DNA from: UBA952 sp044361535
GTDB taxonomy: Bacteria > Bacteroidota > Bacteroidia > Flavobacteriales_D > Crocinitomicaceae
Assembly: GCA_044361535.1 (NCBI GenBank)
Contig: JBIKIQ010000013.1
Span: 1 to 64,000 of the forward strand
Length of the DNA stretch: 64,000 nt
Direction: 5' to 3'
Under the pieces are notes generated by a model. It worked only from the letters and a program-made list of their open reading frames with translations. It ran no database searches and was not told the origin of the DNA. Shown piece by piece: positions 17,060-26,297 of this stretch. The translations under genes and the position numbers were made by a program. How positions within the stretch are numbered: position 1 is the stretch's first letter; each line of letters opens with the position of its first letter.

Positions 17060-17726
17060 TATTTTCGATTTTTTCTTCGGTCATTTCGAATCCTTTCCGC
17101 AGCAATATATACAAATCTTCAGGATGAAGCAAAGCATTTCTGCGATCAATTATGTGTTTCACAAAAACGGTTTTCTTTACTTTGCTTTTCCAATTAAATT
17201 CTGTGAAATTATACTTGTATTTCTTAATTAAAACCCCAGTTTTATCAAATTTCGAGATTGTAATCAACAAGGATGGTTTGTAAAACGAAGGCTTTCCTGC
17301 TGGCATAGGGATTTCCCTACCTCCCTTACTTAACAAAGTAAATCGAATATCCAAGTATTCATCACATCCTGAAAGTAAAGCCGCTTTTTTTGAATTTCGC
17401 GGAAATCCTTCTATCTCTCCACCAGAGGAGGTGAATACTGTATCCTGAGTAGCCGAAATCTTATAAATGTATTTTGCTTTTCCACCCGTTAATTTTTCAG
17501 AAAAACGAATAACCTCTTGATTCAATGAGTCAATTAAATATTGTGGGAAAAGTGCTTTTGAAGAAAATCTATTTGTTACATCATTGGATGGATTTGCGGT
17601 CTTAACATCATTTACCAAAGGTTCTTCCAAACGCAATCCAACATAGTAGATGCCAACTGTTTTCTGCGCGAAAAAGGTTGATGAACAAAGGATGAAAACG
17701 AGAAATAGTTTACAGAAAATAGACAT
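17052..17726 (-). CDS. Secreted protein of unknown function
   Basis: 224 residues with a signal peptide ending in TFFAQ and no further membrane segment or sorting domain, so it is probably periplasmic. I recognise no family. It is the first gene of a two-gene operon, overlapping the FHA gene by 8 bp. The mature part is basic with alternating beta-type stretches. Confidence 0.65.
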   Translation of the reverse strand: MSIFCKLFLVFILCSSTFFAQKTVGIYYVGLRLEEPLVNDVKTANPSNDVTNRFSSKALFPQYLIDSLNQEVIRFSEKLTGGKAKYIYKISATQDTVFTSSGGEIEGFPRNSKKAALLSGCDEYLDIRFTLLSKGGREIPMPAGKPSFYKPSLLITISKFDKTGVLIKKYKYNFTEFNWKSKVKKTVFVKHIIDRRNALLHPEDLYILLRKGFEMTEEKIENNE

Positions 17727-17989
17727 AGATAAGAGTTTTATTCAAAGTTAACCATTAATGAATAATTAGCAAGTGAAGGAAAAAACCTTTTGAAAATTTA
17801 ATCTATAAAAAATTGAAGTCAACGCAGAAATTTACTAAAAATTAGAACTAACTATTCACATTTTTTTCGGCTTTAAATTCAAAACTGCAAACTATTTTAC
17901 CCTAAAAATAAATAGCGTATTAAAGAGTGTTTTTTTTGCTATTTATTAACCTTTAAACCCTATTATTGATAAGGCTTTTAAATTATTTT

Positions 17990-18018
17990 AGTTTACAGTA
18001 AACTATTTACTGTAAACT
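17990..18018. promoter_or_regulatory. Perfect 13+3+13 palindrome, probable operator
   Basis: AGTTTACAGTAAA (17990-18002) and TTTACTGTAAACT (18006-18018) are exact reverse complements around CTA. Each arm is also close to a palindrome (TTTAC-N-GTAAA), so the site could be read as two adjacent dimer sites. It ends 2 bp before the -7 box and covers the -33 position, which fits repression of the gene that follows, probably by its own product. Confidence 0.75.
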
Positions 18019-18020
18019 CG

Positions 18021-18028
18021 TATATTTG
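18021..18028 (+). promoter_or_regulatory. Promoter -7 box of the regulator gene
   Basis: TATATTTG is an exact TAnnTTTG match. It ends 4 bp before the GTG at 18033, so the transcript probably begins at or beside that codon. Confidence 0.65.
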
Positions 18029-18032
18029 CAGA

Positions 18033-19013
18033 GTGAAAACGAAAGATAAAATACTTAAATTATTGAAAAAACACGGCCAGCTTACAGTACATGAATTAAG
18101 CGAGCTATTACACGCATCAAGACAATATGTCCACAGAATGATTTCTGAATTAGAAGAGAACGGATATATAAAAAAAATAGGCAGTGCCCCTCGTGTTTAC
18201 TATTCAATAGAAGAAGAAAATGAACAAACAAAATCAATTGAAATCATTTCATTTGAAAACGAACAATTTTTAACTACACATTTCCTTGTCATAGACCCTT
18301 TTGGGAATTCCTTAGAAGGATTGAAGGCCATGAAATATTGGTGCGAAAAACAACAATTAAATTTGTTGAAAACAACTGAGGAATATATTAAAACAAGAAA
18401 TATTTATTTACAATATCTTGATGAAAATGGAATGATTGATGGCAAAAGCAAGTTGATCAACACCCAGGGAATTGGAGAAATTGGTGTTGATAAATTATTC
18501 TATTTAGACTTTTATGCAATAGAAAGATTCGGCAAAACTCGACTAGGAACCTTGATGCATTATGCAAAACAAGGACAAAATAAACGATTGATGAAACAAA
18601 TTGTAACAGAAATCAATCAACGAATCCATAATTACATTTCCATGACGGAAGTTGATGCAATTGTTTTTGTCCCTCCAACCATAAATCGCAAGATTCAAAT
18701 AATGAGTGTATTAGAAAAACTACTTTCACTAGGGTTACCTGCTGTAAAAGTTGATAAAATTAAAACCCCAATCATTATTCCTCAAAAAGCACTATCAAAA
18801 ATTTTTGAGCGAATTGCTAATGCTAAAAATACTTTTGTTGTTCCTCTGCAAAAAAAATACAATCATGTTTTAATAATCGATGATGCAGTTGGGAGTGGTG
18901 CAACAATAAATGAAATTGCTCTTAAACTAAAAAACAAAAAAGTTGCTCAAAAAATTACTGGAATAGCAATTACCGGAAGTTTTAAAGGATTTGATGTGAT
19001 TTCTGAATTATAA
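18033..19013 (+). CDS. Winged-helix regulator fused to a phosphoribosyltransferase-like domain
   Basis: 326 residues. Residues ~1-50 form a winged helix-turn-helix (LTVHELSELLHASRQYVHRM, then a wing around IKKIG). The C-terminal domain carries VDAIVFVPPTINRKIQ and, at ~278-292, HVLIIDDAVGSGATINE, the PRPP-binding loop of type I phosphoribosyltransferases. The plan resembles PurR of Bacillus, where the PRTase fold senses PRPP without catalysis. I infer a PRPP- or nucleotide-responsive regulator that binds the palindrome before its own gene. The GTG start is needed, because the next Met would delete the HTH. The following small gene lies 47 bp downstream. The ligand and wider targets are unknown. 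Confidence 0.75.
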   Translation: MKTKDKILKLLKKHGQLTVHELSELLHASRQYVHRMISELEENGYIKKIGSAPRVYYSIEEENEQTKSIEIISFENEQFLTTHFLVIDPFGNSLEGLKAMKYWCEKQQLNLLKTTEEYIKTRNIYLQYLDENGMIDGKSKLINTQGIGEIGVDKLFYLDFYAIERFGKTRLGTLMHYAKQGQNKRLMKQIVTEINQRIHNYISMTEVDAIVFVPPTINRKIQIMSVLEKLLSLGLPAVKVDKIKTPIIIPQKALSKIFERIANAKNTFVVPLQKKYNHVLIIDDAVGSGATINEIALKLKNKKVAQKITGIAITGSFKGFDVISEL

Positions 19014-19060
19014 CTGATTTCATTTCAACACTACTACTTTCATTAATTAATTTAAACAGA

Positions 19061-19294
19061 ATGACCTTTCCCATTTATCGCAAACTTTCTAACGAGAAAA
19101 GCTATTATAAAATAGTTTCAGCTGAATCATTTATTGAATTGCAACGAATTGGTTCTAAAACAAAAAAACATACATTAATTGCAAAGCAATATCCTGAAAA
19201 ATTACTTATTCAAGACATGATTGCACTTCATACCGGCTATCTTGAAAGTAATGCCTCAGAATTTGAAAGAATTGAACTGTCATTGGAAAATTGA
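19061..19294 (+). CDS. Small protein of unknown function
   Basis: 77 residues starting MTFPIYRKLSNEKSYYKI, with no signal peptide or membrane segment. Similar short Bacteroidota proteins exist, to my recollection, but I know of no function. It follows the HTH-PRTase gene by 47 bp and its last codons contain the -33 element of the carboxylase promoter. Codon use looks like that of its neighbours. Confidence 0.6.
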   Translation: MTFPIYRKLSNEKSYYKIVSAESFIELQRIGSKTKKHTLIAKQYPEKLLIQDMIALHTGYLESNASEFERIELSLEN

Positions 19295-19318
19295 AACGCT
19301 TTCCTTTTTGTATATTTG
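19291..19318 (+). promoter_or_regulatory. Promoter of the acyl-CoA carboxylase gene
   Basis: TTG (19291-19293), 17 bp, then TATATTTG (19311-19318): the best full match to the Bacteroidota promoter in the window. It predicts a start near 19322 and a leader of about 15 nt to the ATG at 19337, and argues against the upstream TTG at 19316 as translation start. Confidence 0.75.
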
Positions 19319-19336
19319 TACTCAAAATTGAGAAAA

Positions 19337-20980
19337 ATGGCGGTTTCAAAAAGTGAATTAGACTTTAATTTCAACGAAGATCAGATGCGTTTAAAAATTA
19401 GCGCATTGGAACGTGAACTTGCAAAAATCGCATTAGGCGGTGGTAAAAAACGCATTGAAAAACTTCACGAGCAAGGAAAATTAACCGCTCGTGAAAGAAT
19501 TGATTTACTTCTCGATCCAAATACAGATCGCATTGAAATTGGAGCCGTAGCAGGATATGGCATGTATGAAGAACACGGGGGTTGTCCAGCTGGAGGGGTT
19601 GTAATTGTTATTGGATATGTTTCTGGAAAACAATGTGTAGTTGTAGCCAATGATGCTACAGTTAAGGCTGGAGCTTGGTTTCCGATAACTGGAAAAAAGA
19701 ACTTACGTGCTCAAGAAATCGCTATTGAAAATCGTTTACCTATAATTTACTTAGTTGATTCTGCTGGTGTTTACCTTCCGATGCAGGATGAAATTTTTCC
19801 TGACAAAGAGCATTTTGGTCGTATTTTCAGAAATAATGCCGTGATGAGTTCCATGGGAATTGTGCAAATTGCAGCAGTAATGGGAAGTTGCGTTGCCGGA
19901 GGTGCCTATTTGCCTATCATGTCTGATGAGTCGTTGATTGTAAATAAAACAGGAACAATATTCTTGGCTGGTTCCTATTTGGTAAAAGCTGCAATTGGCG
20001 AAGACATTGATAACGAAACTCTAGGCGGTGCTACAACTCATACAGAAATTTCTGGTGTTTGTGATTACAACGTGGAAAATGATCAGGAATGTTTGAAAAC
20101 CATTCGTGATTTGATGGATAAAATGGGACATTACGAAAAGGCTGGTTTTGATCGAAAAGAACCTGTTTCGCCGAAAGTAGATCCAAAAAACATGTACGGA
20201 ATTCTCCCTGCCGATCGAAATAAGTCTTACGATATGAAGGAGCTCATTCGCTGCTTGGTAGACGATTCAGATTTCACGGAATACAAGCAGGAGTATGGAA
20301 AATCAATTATTTGTGCCTATGCACGTGTGGATGGATGGAGTATTGGCATTGTAGCAAATCAGCGAGAGGTTGTTAAAAACGCCAAAGGAGAAATGCAATT
20401 CGGAGGAGTTATCTATTCTGATTCTGCGGATAAGGCCGCACGTTTTATCATGAATTGCAATCAAAAGAATATTCCTTTGGTTTTCTTACAAGACGTTACC
20501 GGATTTATGGTAGGTTCTAAAAGTGAACACGGAGGAATCATCAAAGACGGAGCAAAAATGGTGAATGCTCAAGCCAATTCCGTCGTACCTAAGTTCACGA
20601 TTGTTATTGGAAACTCATACGGAGCTGGAAACTATGCCATGTGTGGAAAAGCATATGATCCTCGATTAATTGTAGGTTGGCCAACTGCCGAAATTGCCGT
20701 AATGGGTGGTGCTGCAGCAGCGAAAGTATTACTACAAATTGAAGTAGCCACTTTAAAAGCGAAAGGTGAAGAGATAACTCCAGAACGCGAAAAAGAACTA
20801 TTTGATTCAATTAAAAACCGCTACGACACTCAAATTTCACCGTATTACGCGGCAAGTAGGTTATGGATTGATGCCATTATTGACCCAATTGAAACACGAA
20901 AAGTAATTTCCATGGGAATTGAAATGGCAAACCATAAAAAAGCAGAGAAAGCGTATAATGTTGGGGTGATTCAGACTTAA
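19337..20980 (+). CDS. Acyl-CoA carboxylase, carboxyltransferase (beta) subunit
   Basis: 547 residues. Transfers the carboxyl group from biotin to an acyl-CoA in the cytosol. The two crotonase-fold halves are visible: VVVANDATVKAGAWFPITGK with VMGSCVAGGAYLPIMSD, and VIGNSYGAGNYAMCGKAYDP with WPTAEIAVMGGAAAAKVLL (key oxyanion Gly-Ala stretches). The pattern is closest to methylcrotonyl- or propionyl-CoA carboxylase beta subunits rather than AccD, and there is no zinc ribbon. The biotin carboxylase/carrier subunit is not in this window, so substrate assignment stays open. It has its own promoter. Confidence 0.9.
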   Translation: MAVSKSELDFNFNEDQMRLKISALERELAKIALGGGKKRIEKLHEQGKLTARERIDLLLDPNTDRIEIGAVAGYGMYEEHGGCPAGGVVIVIGYVSGKQCVVVANDATVKAGAWFPITGKKNLRAQEIAIENRLPIIYLVDSAGVYLPMQDEIFPDKEHFGRIFRNNAVMSSMGIVQIAAVMGSCVAGGAYLPIMSDESLIVNKTGTIFLAGSYLVKAAIGEDIDNETLGGATTHTEISGVCDYNVENDQECLKTIRDLMDKMGHYEKAGFDRKEPVSPKVDPKNMYGILPADRNKSYDMKELIRCLVDDSDFTEYKQEYGKSIICAYARVDGWSIGIVANQREVVKNAKGEMQFGGVIYSDSADKAARFIMNCNQKNIPLVFLQDVTGFMVGSKSEHGGIIKDGAKMVNAQANSVVPKFTIVIGNSYGAGNYAMCGKAYDPRLIVGWPTAEIAVMGGAAAAKVLLQIEVATLKAKGEEITPEREKELFDSIKNRYDTQISPYYAASRLWIDAIIDPIETRKVISMGIEMANHKKAEKAYNVGVIQT

Positions 20981-21130
20981 GAAGATTGATAACAAAAAAA
21001 ATTGAATACTAACTGACCCTTTAGTTCATTAATTTATTTCACAAATACTTGTCTATTTATTGATGATAAACATCAACTAATTGTGATTAAATTATTTTCA
21101 TTTTTTTCCTATTTTTGAAAAAAATTGAAT

Positions 21131-22279
21131 ATGAGAATTATACTTACCATTGCTTTTACTCATTTTATATATTTTGCATTCACACAAGTAAAAGGAACTT
21201 TGAAAGATGCAAGAGATGGAAAAGCATACAATACCATTGAAATTGGCAATCAAGTTTGGATGGCAGAAAATTTAAATGTAGATCGATTTAGAAATGGAGA
21301 TCCAATCAAAGAGATAACATCCAATGAGGAGTGGGTCCAGGCAGGAAAAAATGGAACTCCCGGATGGTGTTATTACAACAATGATCCGGCAAATGGTTCA
21401 AAATATGGTAAACTTTACAATTGGCATGCAGTAAATGACCCAAGAGGCCTAGCACCAGAAGGATGGCATGTCCCTTCAACAGAGGAATGTAAAACACTAA
21501 TCAATCATCAAGGAGGTTTTGGTCAGGCTGGATTAAAAATGAAAAGTTCAGATACCTGGTATGAAGGTGGTGGCTACAACAAGGATGGATTTAATGGTTT
21601 AGCAGGTGGACGTAGAGGAAAAAATGGAAATTTCTCTTCTTTGGGAGTTTATTTTTTTTGGTGGACAAGCTCAAAATACAACAATGAGGGAGCAGACTAT
21701 TGTTACCTTGAAAAATCCAAAGACAGCGTGAAGATTGAATTGATGTACAATGAAAGAGGTTTTTCTGTTCGTTGCATGAAGGAAAAAGCAGAGAAGGAAA
21801 GTGATAAAAATCTTAAAGCTGCTGAAGAAGCCGTTGCAGAATATAATAATAAATTAAAGGATGGAACTATTAAACCAATTTCGAAAGATGCTTTTGATAA
21901 AAATGTTACTAGTTCTAATGAAAATAGAACTTTTAATAAAGACGATATTTATATTAACTATAATAAAAACTATAAATATTACATAAAAGGAACCGAAAAT
22001 ATCGCAACAGGTTTATTGAAGTATTATTGGAAGAACGGACAACTTCAAGGGACAGTTATGATTGTTGACGGTGACCCAGTTGGGAGTTGGAAAGTATGGT
22101 ATTCAGATGGGTCTATTTGGAAGGAATTATTTTATAAGAATGGTGAACCCGATGGGATTCAAAAGGAATATCATAATAATGGAAGGGTTAAGAATTTTAA
22201 AGACTATAGAAATGGTAAAATTTGGGAGAAAAGGTGTTATGATCAAAATGGAGATGAAGTAAAGCCATGTAATGACTAA
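21131..22279 (+). CDS. Secreted FISUMP-domain protein with C-terminal YwqK/MORN-like repeats
   Basis: 382 residues from the ATG at 21131 (a TTG six bases earlier is less likely). A signal peptide (MRIILTIAFTHFIYFAFTQ) leads into a Fibrobacter succinogenes major paralogous domain: IGNQVWMAENLNVDRFRNGD, YGKLYNWHAV, APEGWHVPSTEEC and a final RCMKE. After a helical linker rich in Ala, Glu and Lys, the last ~100 residues hold repeats of the G-x-W-x-x-Y-x-x-G type (KYYWKNGQLQG, KVWYSDGSIWKE, KEYHNNGRVKN), as in YwqK-like proteins. It is probably a surface or periplasmic protein; the role is unknown. A paralogue of the FISUMP part lies at 41.9 kb. A weak -7 box TATTTTTG is at 21110-21117. Confidence 0.8.
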   Translation: MRIILTIAFTHFIYFAFTQVKGTLKDARDGKAYNTIEIGNQVWMAENLNVDRFRNGDPIKEITSNEEWVQAGKNGTPGWCYYNNDPANGSKYGKLYNWHAVNDPRGLAPEGWHVPSTEECKTLINHQGGFGQAGLKMKSSDTWYEGGGYNKDGFNGLAGGRRGKNGNFSSLGVYFFWWTSSKYNNEGADYCYLEKSKDSVKIELMYNERGFSVRCMKEKAEKESDKNLKAAEEAVAEYNNKLKDGTIKPISKDAFDKNVTSSNENRTFNKDDIYINYNKNYKYYIKGTENIATGLLKYYWKNGQLQGTVMIVDGDPVGSWKVWYSDGSIWKELFYKNGEPDGIQKEYHNNGRVKNFKDYRNGKIWEKRCYDQNGDEVKPCND

Positions 22280-22318
22280 ATTTTTTCCTTAAATTATTGC
22301 AACTGATTAAAAAACAAC

Positions 22319-22768
22319 ATGAAAAAAACAATCCTTATCCTTGCACTAGTAAGTCCTGTTTTACTCTTCGCACAGAAAAGTAAAAACTCAAATGGAAGTA
22401 GCCAAGCCAAATACGAACATTTGGGAGTATCCATCAATGCGAGTGGTGGTAACGAAACGAAATTATTTTACAATCAACCTCGCGTAATTTCTTTGATTGG
22501 TTGTCCAGAGTGTGAAATTAAAGCACATACTATTTTTGAAACAGATCCAAATAAGAAAGTATATCTTGATGCCAGTCAATTTAAAGTAGAGAAAATAAAA
22601 AATACCTTTATAATGAATGACTGCGAAGTACAATCAACCTTCATTACCAAAAACAGCTCGGTAGTTACCCTTTTAATAGGTTGGGCACCAATTGCACCAA
22701 TTACATTGGAGTTTTACCAAAATGGCAAAAAGCTACCGATTGAAAAACAATATGAAATGGAGTATTAA
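22319..22768 (+). CDS. Small secreted protein of unknown function
   Basis: 149 residues with a signal peptide (ILILALVSPVLLFAQ) and a Ser/Asn-rich start of the mature chain. It carries a Cys pair in GCPECEIK and a further Cys. No family recognised and no T9SS sorting domain. It follows the FISUMP gene by 39 bp and ends at a strong terminator. Confidence 0.65.
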   Translation: MKKTILILALVSPVLLFAQKSKNSNGSSQAKYEHLGVSINASGGNETKLFYNQPRVISLIGCPECEIKAHTIFETDPNKKVYLDASQFKVEKIKNTFIMNDCEVQSTFITKNSSVVTLLIGWAPIAPITLEFYQNGKKLPIEKQYEMEY

Positions 22769-22785
22769 AAGTCGATAAAATCATC

Positions 22786-22820
22786 AAAAAAGCTCATCCC
22801 AATAAGTGATGAGCTTTTTT
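22786..22820. terminator. Bidirectional intrinsic terminator
   Basis: AAAAAAGCTCATC (22786-22798) and GATGAGCTTTTTT (22808-22820) form a perfect 13-bp stem with a 9-nt loop. The A-run and T-run let it work for the convergent genes on both sides. Confidence 0.9.
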
Positions 22821-22834
22821 GTTTCAATAAAAAT

Positions 22835-25800
22835 TTATTGCTTCACCAACGATTTCGTATACACGCGATCGTTCGTTTTAATTTTCACCAAATACGTTCC
22901 TGATTTGTAGCTTGAAACATCCACGAAAGACTCAGCGAAATTAGCCGTGGCGTTCATTTTTTCTGAATGGATCAATCTTCCTGTTAAATCAAGTATTTCA
23001 AGGCTAGCATCGTTATTAACTGCTCCACTCACTTCTACGGTTGTAAGTCCGCTTGATGGATTTGGGAATATAGCAATCTCATGTGTTAAGTCATTTTCAG
23101 GAACGTCCATGGTAAAGCCAACCGAGAAATCGTAGCGGTGGTAATTTCCAAAATCACCCGGGAAAAACTCAATGTAACTCCCTCCTACCAAACGCAAACG
23201 CATGGATCCTGCTGTTTCTCCTTCCACTTGTGAAGAATACCAAAATGACAAACCATCGCTGTCAGTATCTTCAATAATAATTGAATAACAACCTGGTGCC
23301 AAATTGAACGTGTCTTTGTATTGCGTTTGATTGGTTAATTGAGTACGCTGAAAAATAACATTACCGGCATGATCTTGCAAGCGGTATTTATTTTCATTTG
23401 CTTTGTTATTGGTCGTTAACCAAACGAAGAACGGACCATCAATGCGCTCAGGTGCATCAAATCGAACAGTTTTTGTGCTATTTTGACTGTATTCATCGTG
23501 GCCGGCAATTCCGTTTACTTCATGAACCATGGCCTTGAACGTATTGCTTCCATCCCATCCGCCCCAGAAATTGTAATCGCTCACAGGAATTTCAACAATT
23601 TGCTCCTCTAAAAACCCAAGATTACCTGTCCAATCAAAAGAAATATTATTTCCGTAGGATACCCAACAAGTTATTCTACAAGATGTTAATGGATTTGCTC
23701 CTGTATTTTTTAAAATCACTCTTGGATTCGAACAGGTAGGATTCCATTTGCTGAAATATTCATAATTGTTTGGATTCAAAATTTCCTTGATAGCCGCATC
23801 ATTCTGAAAATTAGGTGCTGAGTACGAAATCAAATCAAAGGCAGCGATGTAATTTCCACCGGCCTGACCTGGGTCATTCACCGGAACTTGATTGATAACA
23901 TAATCCAATTCCACACTGTCTCCTGCAGTTACATAAGGCGTAAGTTCAAATTCATATTCTTTCACTTGATCTCCCGGACACCAGCCCTCACGCGCATACG
24001 GCCATGTACCACCTTGACCAATGTTTGGATTATCGCCACAATCTGTTGCTTCCCAGATGTTCCAGTTGAATCGTGAAACCCCATCCACTTTAATTTGATG
24101 ATTATTTGGAACCCATTCGCAGCAAGCCATGTTTCCTACTTGACCATGTCCTGACATTCTCGTTTTTATTTTGAAATTATCAGAGGAATCTGCAAGGTGA
24201 ATTTTCTTTGCTTTTAAATCAACATCATTCGCCATGTTTGCAAATCCATAAGACCTGAAATCCGACCAAATTGGCTCGCGTTTGTGTATGTCTCTTGGTG
24301 GAATACCTTCGATAAAAGCAAAACGCAAATCAAGAAGCTCTTGTGTGTTATGTGCCGCTAAATCTACCGTATTTCGCAAGTAATCTTGATAATCCGTCAC
24401 ATCGTAAATCCAAGCGAAACCATTAGGCCCCAAGTCAAATTGAATTCCATAAGGCGTAATATAACGTGCAATTTCAACATCTTTTACAATCTCATACGGT
24501 GTATTGTAATAGGTGATTTGCTCATTTAACAATTGATCTGTTGCCACAAAAGGAACTTGTGCCAAAATTTGACCATTTTCATCGTATTGAATGTTATTTC
24601 CTTGAAGGGTTCCAACATAGGCATTTGTAATATCAAAATGTCTGTTCAAAGGTTGTTGCTCGAAAATTACCGTGCGTGGTTTTAATCTTTTTTCTTGAAC
24701 TGAAACATTGGTGGCCGTTGAACTAACCGTTCCTTGTAGTAAAGAAATAACTGGTTTTTCAGATGAATTTTGAACTCCACAAACTGCTGCCTCATCAAAA
24801 CGAATCATATTGTGTTCGGAAGGCATTAATAAGTTATCGTTTGCTGATTGGTCAATCGCATAATTCTCATTATCAAAATCATAATACACGAGTAAATTAT
24901 TCCAATTTGGATGCGAATTAGTTATCTTATTTTGGTAATTTGCCTGGATTGTTGCTGCTGAAAGTGCAGAATTGTAAAAACGAAATTCATCAATTTTTCC
25001 TTTCCATTTTAACCCTAGATCCACGTTTGCCCCTAGAATTAAACGATGGATATAACCAATATTACGTGTTTTGTTAGTTCCGGAATGCCACAAGGCACCA
25101 TTTTTATAAATGAACATTTCACCTGTACTTTGCTTTTTCACGAAAGCCCAATGATTCCAGGTATTATCCATTTCTGTTGGAGACATCGTCTTATTTATTC
25201 GGTCAAAACCAGAAGAAATACCTGCATCAAAATACACATTGTTATCACTCCAAGGCATGTGAATATTCAAAATACGATTGTTCAAGGTATCGAATGCTTC
25301 AAGAAGTGTAGTATTGGTTCCAGCTGTTCCATTTCCTTTTGCCCAAAATTCTACTGTCAATTCCTGACCTACCGTAAAATCGGATAATTCAGTCAATGTG
25401 TAATTTGATCCTGACAAATTCAAATACCCATTTCGATCTGGATAAGACAATGCTGGATTTGCCGAAACACTTTCTGTAGAAAAAACTATTCCGTTTGCAG
25501 AAGGCTCATCGGATGAATAATTAAATTCAATAATAATATTGCTCGTCCCATCCCAGTTAAAAGGTTGATAAAATAAAAACTCATTCGCTCCAACTACTAA
25601 TGGATTTCCTGCATCTCGCGTTCTATTATACACTTCCAAGAACCCCGTTGTTTGAAAAGAAGTTAGCGCTGCATCTGTGGTTGACTTTATTGAAATTCGT
25701 GGACTCAATAACTGTCCGTTCGAGCCATTATTCAAAATTTCCAATATCATTCCTTGAATATCTCCCGCTTGAATGCCCGCAGCAACCAATTCATTTGCCG

Positions 25801-26296
25801 TTAACAATTGCTGAAAACGTGAACCTTTGCTCGCTGTGTTGAAAATTGCTGAAGAGCTACTTGTTCCTGAATTAAGAGGGGACGAACCTAGTGTTGTGGG
25901 TGCACGCTCCTGTTCTATACGCGTATATGTATCAAATATCGCATTCGGAGCAGGAGTATAATCAATTGTTCCAGGACTTGCCCAATTTGCCAGAAAACGG
26001 TTTCCGTCTTTGCGCACAGAATCATAAATTCCAGTATGATCAAATACGCGTGTATAAGTCAGATAATCCCATTCACCACAATCGTATTGATCCCATGTTG
26101 TTAATGGACTACACTTCAATTTGTAATACATCAAAACTTTCTCGAATCGTTTGGTATTTAGCTCCTGTGGAAAATTGAAATTTGCTCTTCGTGTTGTAAT
26201 TGAGTCAAAAGTGAAGGTTTGAACCCACGTAGTATCTTGAGCAAAATCAAGAAATGAGATGCTTGTAAAAGCAAATAATACAATTAATTTTTTCAT
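22835..26296 (-). CDS. Large secreted PNGase F-like protein with inserted LamG domain and T9SS sorting domain
   Basis: 1153 residues with a signal peptide (LFAFTSISFLDFAQ). Early blocks such as WDQYDCGEWDYLTYTRV resemble the PNGase F family of peptide-N-glycosidases. A LamG/concanavalin-like domain is inserted at about 290-460 (LTVEFWAKGNG, WNHWAFVKKQSTGEMFIYKNG). A second region with WEATDCGDNPNIGQGGTWPY also resembles PNGase F-type halves. The C-terminus (IFPNPSSGLTTVEV to KSLVKQ) is a type A sorting domain. It probably acts on glycans or glycoproteins at the cell surface, but I could not verify the PNGase catalytic acids. Its start lies 1 bp after the hydrolase stop, so they are one operon. 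Confidence 0.75.
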   Translation of the reverse strand: MKKLIVLFAFTSISFLDFAQDTTWVQTFTFDSITTRRANFNFPQELNTKRFEKVLMYYKLKCSPLTTWDQYDCGEWDYLTYTRVFDHTGIYDSVRKDGNRFLANWASPGTIDYTPAPNAIFDTYTRIEQERAPTTLGSSPLNSGTSSSSAIFNTASKGSRFQQLLTANELVAAGIQAGDIQGMILEILNNGSNGQLLSPRISIKSTTDAALTSFQTTGFLEVYNRTRDAGNPLVVGANEFLFYQPFNWDGTSNIIIEFNYSSDEPSANGIVFSTESVSANPALSYPDRNGYLNLSGSNYTLTELSDFTVGQELTVEFWAKGNGTAGTNTTLLEAFDTLNNRILNIHMPWSDNNVYFDAGISSGFDRINKTMSPTEMDNTWNHWAFVKKQSTGEMFIYKNGALWHSGTNKTRNIGYIHRLILGANVDLGLKWKGKIDEFRFYNSALSAATIQANYQNKITNSHPNWNNLLVYYDFDNENYAIDQSANDNLLMPSEHNMIRFDEAAVCGVQNSSEKPVISLLQGTVSSTATNVSVQEKRLKPRTVIFEQQPLNRHFDITNAYVGTLQGNNIQYDENGQILAQVPFVATDQLLNEQITYYNTPYEIVKDVEIARYITPYGIQFDLGPNGFAWIYDVTDYQDYLRNTVDLAAHNTQELLDLRFAFIEGIPPRDIHKREPIWSDFRSYGFANMANDVDLKAKKIHLADSSDNFKIKTRMSGHGQVGNMACCEWVPNNHQIKVDGVSRFNWNIWEATDCGDNPNIGQGGTWPYAREGWCPGDQVKEYEFELTPYVTAGDSVELDYVINQVPVNDPGQAGGNYIAAFDLISYSAPNFQNDAAIKEILNPNNYEYFSKWNPTCSNPRVILKNTGANPLTSCRITCWVSYGNNISFDWTGNLGFLEEQIVEIPVSDYNFWGGWDGSNTFKAMVHEVNGIAGHDEYSQNSTKTVRFDAPERIDGPFFVWLTTNNKANENKYRLQDHAGNVIFQRTQLTNQTQYKDTFNLAPGCYSIIIEDTDSDGLSFWYSSQVEGETAGSMRLRLVGGSYIEFFPGDFGNYHRYDFSVGFTMDVPENDLTHEIAIFPNPSSGLTTVEVSGAVNNDASLEILDLTGRLIHSEKMNATANFAESFVDVSSYKSGTYLVKIKTNDRVYTKSLVKQ

Positions 26297-26297
26297 C

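Larger units (their letters stand above)
17727..18032. other. Intergenic control region of the HTH-PRTase gene
   Basis: No ORF is seen. The region holds an inverted repeat AATAAATAGC/GCTATTTATT (17907-17916, 17938-17947; 21-nt loop) with a run of T just before its 3' arm, then the operator and promoter listed separately. Confidence 0.5.

Noticed and set aside
23701..23740. tRNA-like GATTCGAAC stretch
   Set aside because: It is inside a coding region and has no acceptor or anticodon arms around it.
25046..25387. 113-residue plus-strand ORF within the PNGase F-like gene
   Set aside because: Antisense shadow; the sense protein has clear LamG motifs over the same span.
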